A stretch of DNA of 64,000 bases from Comamonas sp. JUb58 (GTDB lineage: Bacteria; Pseudomonadota; Gammaproteobacteria; Burkholderiales; Burkholderiaceae_C): assembly GCF_004364775.1 (NCBI RefSeq), contig NZ_SOAL01000007.1, positions 124,001-188,000 on the forward strand, read 5' to 3'. Of this stretch, positions 42,377 to 49,629 are shown piece by piece. The notes beneath the pieces were generated by a model that saw only the letters and a program-made list of their open reading frames with translations, was not told the origin of the DNA and searched no databases. Within the stretch, counting starts at the first letter, position 1. Each line of letters opens with the position of its first letter. The position numbers and the translations under genes are program-made.

Positions 42377-45300
42377 TGAACGCTTCACTGCCTGAGTCGG
42401 TTCGCAAAGCGCTGGAAACCGTCACGCTCGACGACAAATACGCACTGGCGCATGGCCGTGCCTTCATGAGCGGGGTGCAAGCCCTTGTTCGCCTGCCCAT
42501 GCTGCAGCGCCAGCGCGATGCCTTGCAGGGCCTCAACACCGCAGGCTTTATCAGCGGCTACCGCGGCTCGCCACTGGGCGGCTACGACCAGGCGCTGTGG
42601 GCGGCCAAGAAGCACCTCAAGGAAAACAACATCGAGTTCCAGCCCGGCGTCAACGAAGAGCTGGGCGCCACGGCGGTCTGGGGCACGCAGCAACTCGACC
42701 TGTACCCGCAGAGCAAGAAGTTCGACGGTGTCTTCGGCATCTGGTACGGCAAGGGCCCGGGCGTGGACCGCAGCGTGGACGTGTTCAAGCATGCCAACAT
42801 GGCGGGCACGGCCAAGCACGGCGGCGTGATCGCGCTGGCCGGCGATGACCACATCAGCAAGTCCTCAACGGCGGCGCACCAGAGCGACCACATCTTCAAG
42901 GCCGTGGGTTCGCCGGTGTTCTTCCCCTCCAGCGTGCAGGACATCCTGGACATGGGCCTGCATGCTTTTGCGCTGAGCCGTTTCTCCGGCGTCTGGTCGG
43001 GCATGAAGACGATCCAGGCGATCGTGGAGTCCTCGGCCAGCGTCTCGGTGGACCCGGACCGGGTCAACATCATCACTCCCGATGACTTTGTGATGCCGCC
43101 CGGCGGCCTGCACATCCGCTGGCCCGATGCGCCGCTGGAGCAGGAAGCGCGCCTGATGGACTACAAGTGGTATGCGGCACTGGCCTATATCCGCGCCAAC
43201 AAGCTCAACTACAACGTCATCTCCACCGCCAATGACCGCTTTGGCATCATCGCCAGCGGCAAGGCCTTCAATGACACGCGCCAGGCGCTGATCGACCTGG
43301 GCCTGGACGACGACACCTGCCGCCAGCTGGGCATCCGCCTGCACAAGGTCAACGTGGTCTGGCCGCTGGAGGCCTCCATCACCCGCGACTTTGCCATGGG
43401 CCTGCAGGAGATTCTGGTGGTCGAGGAAAAGCGCCAGATGATCGAGTACCAGCTCAAGGAAGAGCTGTACAACTGGCGCTCGGATGTGCGCCCCCATGTG
43501 CTGGGCAAGTTCGACGAGACCGATGGCGACCATTCCGGCGGTGAGTGGTCGGTGCCCAACCCCAGCGACCACTGGTTGCTGCGCCCCAAGGCCGACCTGA
43601 CCCCGGCGCTGATTGCGCAGGCGCTGGCCAAACGCCTGAAGAAGCTGGGCGTGCCCGACGACATCGTGCGCCGCATGGATGCGCGCCTGCAGGTGATTGC
43701 TGCGCGTGAGCAGGGTTTGAAGGACAGCAAGCAGGAGTCGGTGGACCGTCTGCCCTGGTTCTGCAGCGGTTGCCCGCACAACACCAGCACCCGCGTGCCT
43801 GAAGGCAGCCGCGCCGTGGCCGGTATTGGCTGCCACTACATGGTCAACTGGATGCCGGACCGCAACACCAGCACCTTCACGCAGATGGGCGGCGAAGGCG
43901 TGACCTGGGTCGGCCAGGCGCCGTTCACCACCGACCAGCATATCTTCTCGAACCTGGGCGATGGCACCTACTTCCACAGTGGCCTGCTGGCCATCCGCCA
44001 GAGCATTGCCTCGGGTGTGAACATCACCTACAAGGTGCTCTACAACGATGCGGTAGCGATGACTGGTGGCCAGCGCGTGGGCGAGCGCCCCGAGGGCCAC
44101 TCGGTGCTGCAGATCATGACCAGTCTCCTGTCCGAAGGGGTCAAGAAGCTGGTCATCGTGACCGATGAGCCGGAAAAATACCAGGGCGTGCAACTGGGCG
44201 CCGGTGTCACCGTGCACCACCGCGATGAGCTCGACCGCATCCAGCGCGAGTTCCGCGAGATCAAGGGCACAACGGCCATCATCTATGACCAGACCTGCGC
44301 GACCGAAAAGCGTCGCCGCCGCAAACGCGGCACGCTGGCCACGCCGGCCAAGACCGTCATCATCAACGAGGCGGTCTGCGAAGGCTGCGGCGACTGCTCG
44401 GTGCAGTCCAACTGCCTGTCGGTGGAGCCGGTGGAGACCGATTTTGGCCGCAAGCGCAAGATCAACCAAAGCACCTGCAACAAGGACTTCTCCTGCGTCA
44501 AGGGCTTCTGCCCGAGCTTTGTCACCATTGAAGGCGGCCAGCTCAAGAAAGCCAAGAAGGAGAAAAAGGGCGACATGGCGAAGCTGCCGGCCTTGCCCGA
44601 TCCCGTCCTGCCCGTGGCCACCCAGGCCTGGGGCATCGTGGTGGCGGGTGTGGGCGGCACGGGTGTGATCACCATCGGCTCCTTGCTGGGCATGGCGGCC
44701 CACCTGGAGGGCAAGGGTGTGGTCACGCAGGATGCGGCTGGCCTGGCACAAAAGGGCGGCTCGACCTGGAGCCATATCCAGATCGCCAACTCGCCCAACG
44801 CCATCTACACCACCAAGGTGGACACGGCCAAGGCCGACCTGGTCATCGGCTGCGACCCCATCGTCGCGGCCAACAAGACCACCTTGGCAGCCATGCAGCA
44901 GGGCCGCACCTTTGTGGCGCTCAACACCCATGGCGCGCCCACGGCGGCCTTTGTGCACAACCCGAACTGGCAGTTCCCCGAGGCGGGCTGCGAATCGGCG
45001 ATCCTGGCGGCCGTGGGCCAAGAGGGCGTGGGCATGTTCGATGCCGAGCACATTGCCACCCAGGCGCTGGGCGACAGCATCTACACCAACCCGCTGATCC
45101 TGGGCTATGCCTGGCAAAAGGGCCGGGTGCCGCTGTCCCATGCCGCGCTGATGCGGGCGATGGAGCTGAACGGCGTGCAGGTGGACAACAACAAGGCCGC
45201 GTTTGAGTGGGGCCGCCAGTGCGCTGCCCACCTGCCACAGGTGCAGGCCATGTTTGCCGCCCAGCAGGTGATCCAGCTGGTGAAGAAACCTTCCTTGCAG

Positions 45301-45975
45301 GAGCTGGTGGCCAAGCGCGTGGCTTTCCTGACCGACTACCAGGACAGCGCCTACGCAGCCGACTACCAGGCCTTTGTGGACAAGGTGCATGCGGCCGAGG
45401 CCAAGCTGGGCAGCAGCACGCGCCTGTCGCAAGCGGTGGCACGCTATCTGTTCAAACTGATGGCCTACAAGGACGAGTACGAGGTGGCGCGCCTGCACAC
45501 CACGGCCGAGTTCATCGAGAAGATTGCCAGCATGTTTGAGGGCGACTACAAGATCGTGCACCACCTGGCGCCACCCACCACGGCCAAGCGCAATGACAAG
45601 GGTGAGCTGGTCAAGAAGGCCTATGGCGGCTGGATGCGCAAGGCCTTTGGCGTGATGGCGGGGCTCAAGGGCCTGCGCGGCGGTGCGCTTGATATCTTTG
45701 GCCGCACCGAAGAGCGCCGCACCGAGCGCGCGCTGATCCAGGAGTACCGCGCTTGCATCGAGGAGCTGCTGCAGGGCCTGAGCGCCGAGCGCCTGGCGCT
45801 GGCCGTCGAAATCGCCAGCATCCCCGAAGACATCCGCGGCTACGGCCATGTCAAGGAACGCCACCTGGCCGCTGCCCGTACCAAATGGCAGCAGCTGATG
45901 GCACGCTGGCATGCCCCTGCGGATGCGGGTGGTGCGGCATCGGTTGCGCCGCAGCCGGAACCGGCCCAGGTCTAA
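42376..45975 (+). CDS. Indolepyruvate ferredoxin oxidoreductase family protein (fused IorA-IorB)
   Basis: This single 1199-residue chain fuses the parts of a 2-oxoacid:ferredoxin oxidoreductase. The first half is IorA-like, with the thiamine-diphosphate motif GDGTYFHSG from residue 528 and YNDAVAMTGGQ as its distal part. A cysteine cluster follows (C668, C671, C674, C680 and more up to about 720) that can hold iron-sulfur centres. The IorB-like gamma domain starts near residue 753 (VVAGVGGTGVITIGSLLGMAA). It would oxidatively decarboxylate aryl- or branched-chain 2-oxoacids to acyl-CoA and reduce ferredoxin. The ATG has AAGGAGGT 5 bases upstream. The divergent Lrp-type regulator fits amino-acid breakdown. 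A terminator follows. Confidence 0.92.
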   Translation: MNASLPESVRKALETVTLDDKYALAHGRAFMSGVQALVRLPMLQRQRDALQGLNTAGFISGYRGSPLGGYDQALWAAKKHLKENNIEFQPGVNEELGATAVWGTQQLDLYPQSKKFDGVFGIWYGKGPGVDRSVDVFKHANMAGTAKHGGVIALAGDDHISKSSTAAHQSDHIFKAVGSPVFFPSSVQDILDMGLHAFALSRFSGVWSGMKTIQAIVESSASVSVDPDRVNIITPDDFVMPPGGLHIRWPDAPLEQEARLMDYKWYAALAYIRANKLNYNVISTANDRFGIIASGKAFNDTRQALIDLGLDDDTCRQLGIRLHKVNVVWPLEASITRDFAMGLQEILVVEEKRQMIEYQLKEELYNWRSDVRPHVLGKFDETDGDHSGGEWSVPNPSDHWLLRPKADLTPALIAQALAKRLKKLGVPDDIVRRMDARLQVIAAREQGLKDSKQESVDRLPWFCSGCPHNTSTRVPEGSRAVAGIGCHYMVNWMPDRNTSTFTQMGGEGVTWVGQAPFTTDQHIFSNLGDGTYFHSGLLAIRQSIASGVNITYKVLYNDAVAMTGGQRVGERPEGHSVLQIMTSLLSEGVKKLVIVTDEPEKYQGVQLGAGVTVHHRDELDRIQREFREIKGTTAIIYDQTCATEKRRRRKRGTLATPAKTVIINEAVCEGCGDCSVQSNCLSVEPVETDFGRKRKINQSTCNKDFSCVKGFCPSFVTIEGGQLKKAKKEKKGDMAKLPALPDPVLPVATQAWGIVVAGVGGTGVITIGSLLGMAAHLEGKGVVTQDAAGLAQKGGSTWSHIQIANSPNAIYTTKVDTAKADLVIGCDPIVAANKTTLAAMQQGRTFVALNTHGAPTAAFVHNPNWQFPEAGCESAILAAVGQEGVGMFDAEHIATQALGDSIYTNPLILGYAWQKGRVPLSHAALMRAMELNGVQVDNNKAAFEWGRQCAAHLPQVQAMFAAQQVIQLVKKPSLQELVAKRVAFLTDYQDSAYAADYQAFVDKVHAAEAKLGSSTRLSQAVARYLFKLMAYKDEYEVARLHTTAEFIEKIASMFEGDYKIVHHLAPPTTAKRNDKGELVKKAYGGWMRKAFGVMAGLKGLRGGALDIFGRTEERRTERALIQEYRACIEELLQGLSAERLALAVEIASIPEDIRGYGHVKERHLAAARTKWQQLMARWHAPADAGGAASVAPQPEPAQV

Positions 45976-46018
45976 CGCCTAAAGCCCAGCAAAGTGGTCT
46001 GCGAAGGCCGTCCAATCC

Positions 46019-46052
46019 AAGCCGCCTGTGCAAGATGCTAGGCGGCTTTTTT
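46019..46052 (+). terminator. Intrinsic terminator of the oxidoreductase gene
   Basis: AAGCCGCCT and AGGCGGCTT form a 9-bp stem with a 12-base loop, followed by six Ts. Confidence 0.87.
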
Positions 46053-46076
46053 GTCAGCGCGGCTGGCTGGATGGCG

Positions 46077-46090
46077 TGACAAATTTGTCA
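46077..46090. promoter_or_regulatory. Perfect 14-bp palindrome, candidate operator
   Basis: TGACAAATTTGTCA is an exact palindrome in the 366-base gap before yajC. It has the form of a dimeric repressor site. Apart from it and the terminator, nothing firm is seen between 45976 and 46342; a TACAAT at 46273 lacks a -35 partner. Confidence 0.4.
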
Positions 46091-46342
46091 TATCACGCAG
46101 CTTTCGCAGGGCGGTCTCAGCACTTTTGCGCGCAATTACCATCTAAGCAGCGGTATTAGCCATAGTGGCTTCTACCAATGCGCTGGCATGAAAGCTGCTT
46201 AATTCCATGAAAACAACCGGAAAAACCAGAGGCATCCAAGGTATTGCCTGGGTGTTCGCAGAGGGGCACGCATACAATGCTTCTCTTTGGGCCTTGGTTT
46301 TGGTCAACCAGGCAAGGCCTGCATCCACGTTGGGAGCTTCAT

Positions 46343-46675
46343 TTGTTTATCTCTTCTGCTTTTGCCCAGACCGCACCGGCTGCTGCTGCCTCCGGCGGCA
46401 TGACCTCCACCCTCACCAGCATGCTGCCTTTGGTGCTGATGTTTGTGGTGCTGTATTTCCTGATGATCCGTCCTCAGATGAAGCGCCAAAAGGAAGCCCG
46501 TGCCATGATCGACGCGCTGGTGAAGGGCGACGAAGTGGCAACCAATGGTGGCCTGGTGGGCCGCGTGGTGGGTCTGGACGAACAGTTCCTGCAAGTAGAG
46601 TTGGCCCAAGGCGTCGTCGTGCAACTGCAGCGTGGTGCTGTGGTGCAGGTGCTGCCCAAGGGTACGCTGAAGTAA
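46343..46675 (+). CDS. yajC: Preprotein translocase accessory subunit YajC
   Basis: YajC (110 residues, the usual size) is a one-span inner-membrane protein of the SecDF-YajC complex. The N-terminus reads FISSAFAQTAPAAAAS, then the membrane helix LPLVLMFVVLYFLMI and the basic, conserved RPQMKRQKEARAMIDAL, then GDEVATNGGLVGRV. The start is a TTG, supported by GGGAG 6 bases upstream and by the match to YajC N-termini that begin FISSAFAQ. secD and secF follow on the same strand. Unlike many proteobacteria, tgt and queA are not found just upstream. Confidence 0.92.
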   Translation: MFISSAFAQTAPAAAASGGMTSTLTSMLPLVLMFVVLYFLMIRPQMKRQKEARAMIDALVKGDEVATNGGLVGRVVGLDEQFLQVELAQGVVVQLQRGAVVQVLPKGTLK

Positions 46676-46745
46676 TCCATCGTTGAAACAGCAATTGGCG
46701 CAGCATGGCTGCGCCTTCTATTTTGCGTAAGGTAAGAGCGCGATC

Positions 46746-48638
46746 ATGAACCGTTATCCGGTCTGGAAGTACGCGATCATTGTGATCGCGCTTCTGGTAG
46801 GGGTTGTATACACCCTGCCCAACTTTTTTGGTGAGGCGCCTGCTGTCCAGGTGGCCTCGGTCAAGGCGACTGTCACGGTGGATTCTGCGTTGCAGCAGCG
46901 TGTGGAATCGGTGCTGGCCGATGCCGACGTCAAGCCGCTGAGCATCGCGCTGGAAAACGGCTCGATCCGCGCCCGCTTCGACAAGGAAGACGAACAGCTC
47001 AAGGCCAAGGGCGTGCTTGAGCGCGCACTGATCCCTGACAGCAACGACCCCTCCTATGTGGTGGCGCTGAACCTGATCTCCCGCTCGCCCGCCTGGCTCA
47101 CCGCCCTGCATGCCAAGCCCATGTACCTGGGTCTGGACTTGCGCGGTGGCGTGCACTTCACGTTGCAGGTGGACATGCAGGCAGCGCTGACCAAGCGCAC
47201 CGAAGCGCTGACCAGCGATGTGCGTCTGGCACTGCGCGACAAGAAGATTCGCCATGGCGGTGTGAACCGCGAAGGCCAGTCGCTGGAAGTGCGCCTGCAA
47301 GACGAGGCCACGGCCACGACGGTGCGTAACCTGATTGTGGACACCATGCCTGACCTGCAGGCCAACGTGGTCAGCACCGGCGGCGCCTATGTGGTGCGTG
47401 CCAACATCAAGCCTGAATCGCTGCGCAGCGTGCAAGAGCAAGCGCTCAAGCAGAACATCACCACCTTGCACAACCGTATCAATGAGCTGGGCGTTGCCGA
47501 GCCGGTGATCCAGCAGCAAGGCTCCGACCGCATCGTGGTGCAGCTGCCCGGTGTGCAGGATCCCGCACAGGCCAAGGACATCCTGGGCCGTACCGCGACC
47601 CTGGAAGTGCGCATGGTCGACGATAGCTCGGACGCGCGTGCCGCCGAAATGGGCGCTGGCCCCGTGCCTTTTGGCTCTGAAAAGTACAGCGACCCGCATG
47701 GCCAGTCCATCGTCGTGAAAAAGCAGGTCATCCTGACCGGCGAGAACTTGAACGATGCCCAACCCGGCTTTGACAGCCAGACCCATGAGGCCACCGTCAA
47801 CCTGACCCTGGACGGCAAGGGCGCGAATATTTTCAAGGACGTGACGCGCGAGAACATTGGCAAGCGCATGGCCATCCTGCTGTTTGAAAAGGGCAAGGGC
47901 CAGGTCGTGACCGCACCGGTGATCCGCTCCGAAATCGGTGGCGGCCGCGTGCAGATCTCGGGCAGCATGACGACCAAGGAAGCCAGCGATACCTCGCTGC
48001 TGCTGCGCGCCGGCTCGCTGGCTGCGCCGATGGAGATCATCGAGGAATACACGATCGGCCCGAGCATGGGTAAAGAGAACGTGGAAGCCGGTATCAAGAG
48101 CATCGTGGGTGGTTTCATCGCGATCGCCGTCTTCATGTGCATCTACTACATGATCTTTGGCGTGGTCTCGACCATTGCGCTGGGCGTGAACGTCTTGCTG
48201 CTGCTGGCCATTCTGTCGATGCTGCAGGCCACCCTGACCCTGCCGGGCATTGCCGCTATGGCGCTGGCCATCGGTGTGGCCATTGACTCGAACGTGCTGA
48301 TCAATGAACGGGTGCGCGAGGAATTGCGCGCCGGTGCGTCGCCGCAGGCGGCTATCCATGCCGGTTATGAACATGCCTGGCACACCATTCTGGACTCCAA
48401 CGTCACTACCCTGATCGTGGGCCTGGCGCTGCTGGCCTTTGGCTCCGGCCCGGTGCGCGGCTTTGCCGTGGTGCACTGCATCGGCATTCTGACCAGCATG
48501 TTCTCGGCCGTGTTCTTCTCGCGTGGCCTGGTCAACCTCTGGTATGGCCGCCGCAAGAAGCTCAAGAGCGTGTCGATCGGCCAGGTCTGGAAGCCCGAGG
48601 GCGAAGACGTGCGCTCCGTGGCATCTGCTAAACGTTAA
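46746..48638 (+). CDS. secD: Protein translocase subunit SecD
   Basis: SecD (630 residues) forms with SecF the proton-driven motor that pulls proteins through SecYEG from the periplasmic side. It has one N-terminal membrane helix, a large periplasmic part with YLGLDLRGGVHFTLQVD and NELGVAEPVIQQQGSDRIVVQLPG, and five C-terminal helices. The conserved MLQATLTLPGIAAMALAIGVAIDSNVLI region carries the Asp used for proton flow. Length and motifs are standard. It lies 70 bases after yajC and 11 bases before secF. Confidence 0.97.
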   Translation: MNRYPVWKYAIIVIALLVGVVYTLPNFFGEAPAVQVASVKATVTVDSALQQRVESVLADADVKPLSIALENGSIRARFDKEDEQLKAKGVLERALIPDSNDPSYVVALNLISRSPAWLTALHAKPMYLGLDLRGGVHFTLQVDMQAALTKRTEALTSDVRLALRDKKIRHGGVNREGQSLEVRLQDEATATTVRNLIVDTMPDLQANVVSTGGAYVVRANIKPESLRSVQEQALKQNITTLHNRINELGVAEPVIQQQGSDRIVVQLPGVQDPAQAKDILGRTATLEVRMVDDSSDARAAEMGAGPVPFGSEKYSDPHGQSIVVKKQVILTGENLNDAQPGFDSQTHEATVNLTLDGKGANIFKDVTRENIGKRMAILLFEKGKGQVVTAPVIRSEIGGGRVQISGSMTTKEASDTSLLLRAGSLAAPMEIIEEYTIGPSMGKENVEAGIKSIVGGFIAIAVFMCIYYMIFGVVSTIALGVNVLLLLAILSMLQATLTLPGIAAMALAIGVAIDSNVLINERVREELRAGASPQAAIHAGYEHAWHTILDSNVTTLIVGLALLAFGSGPVRGFAVVHCIGILTSMFSAVFFSRGLVNLWYGRRKKLKSVSIGQVWKPEGEDVRSVASAKR

Positions 48639-48649
48639 GGAGGAAGACC

Positions 48650-49600
48650 ATGGAATTCTTCCGTATCAAAAAAGACATCCCTTTCATGAAATACGCGTTG
48701 GTGCTCAACGCGATTTCGGTCATCACTTTCGTGCTGGCGGTGTTCTTCCTGACCACCCGTGGCCTGCACCTGTCGGTGGAATTCACCGGCGGTACCGTCA
48801 TGCAGGTGGCCTACGAGCAGCCCGCTGACGTGGGGAAGATCCGCGAACAGGTCGCCTCGCTTGGTTACCAGGACATCCTGGTGCAGAACGTGGGCAGCGC
48901 CGACCGCGTGATGATTCGCCTGCCTATCGAAAAAGGCGTGACCACGGCCCAGCAGGGCGAGAAGGTCATGGGCGTGCTCAAGGCAGCCGACCCGGGGGTG
49001 ACCTTGCTGCGCAGCGAGTTCGTCGGCCCCTCGGTGGGTGAGGAACTGGTGCACGGCGGCCTGATGGCGCTGGGCGCCGTGGTGCTGGGCATCGTGATCT
49101 ACCTGGCGATGCGCTTTGAGTGGAAGTTCGGTGTGGCTGCGGCCGTCGCCAACTTGCATGACGTGGTGATCATCCTGGGCTTCTTCGCCTTCTTCCAGTG
49201 GGAGTTCTCGCTGGCCGTGCTCGCCGGTGTGTTGGCGGTGCTGGGGTACTCGGTCAATGAATCGGTGGTGATTTTTGACCGGATCCGCGAGGCATTCCGC
49301 AAGTTCCGCAAGCTCAGCACGCCTGAAGTGATTGACCACGCCATCACCTCGACGATGAGCCGTACCATCATCACCCACGCGTCGACCGAAGCGATGGTGC
49401 TGTCGATGTTTCTTTTTGGCGGTGCCAGCTTGCATTACTTTGCGTTGGCGCTGACCATTGGTATTCTTTTTGGTATCTACTCCTCGGTGTTCGTGGCTGC
49501 GGCCATCGCCATGTGGCTGGGTGTCAAGCGAGAAGACTTGGTCAAGGTCAGCCAAAAGGACCTCGACCCGAACGACCCCAATGCCGGGGCTACGGTATAA
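48650..49600 (+). CDS. secF: Protein translocase subunit SecF
   Basis: SecF (316 residues) completes the SecDF motor. After the first helix it has GLHLSVEFTGGTVMQV, then the periplasmic P4 domain and five helices with LGYSVNESVVIFDRIRE, the SecF signature with the functional Asp. An AAGGAGG site sits 6 bases before the ATG, stronger than that of secD, which may help balance the subunits. It ends 29 bases before the DUF1631 gene, with no terminator between, so the latter may be in the same transcript. Confidence 0.97.
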   Translation: MEFFRIKKDIPFMKYALVLNAISVITFVLAVFFLTTRGLHLSVEFTGGTVMQVAYEQPADVGKIREQVASLGYQDILVQNVGSADRVMIRLPIEKGVTTAQQGEKVMGVLKAADPGVTLLRSEFVGPSVGEELVHGGLMALGAVVLGIVIYLAMRFEWKFGVAAAVANLHDVVIILGFFAFFQWEFSLAVLAGVLAVLGYSVNESVVIFDRIREAFRKFRKLSTPEVIDHAITSTMSRTIITHASTEAMVLSMFLFGGASLHYFALALTIGILFGIYSSVFVAAAIAMWLGVKREDLVKVSQKDLDPNDPNAGATV

Positions 49601-49629
49601 AGCAAGACCGATAAAGGGATGGGATTTCT

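Noticed and set aside
42865-45912. 1015-codon open frame antisense to the indolepyruvate oxidoreductase gene
   Set aside because: The sense frame has clear catalytic motifs, and the antisense frame shows none and has no upstream signals.
46143-46328. 61-codon minus-strand open frame upstream of yajC
   Set aside because: No ribosome binding site, no conserved-looking segments, and it lies where the yajC promoter should be.
46413-48476. 687-codon open frame antisense to yajC-secD
   Set aside because: It crosses two secure genes and has shadow-type composition.
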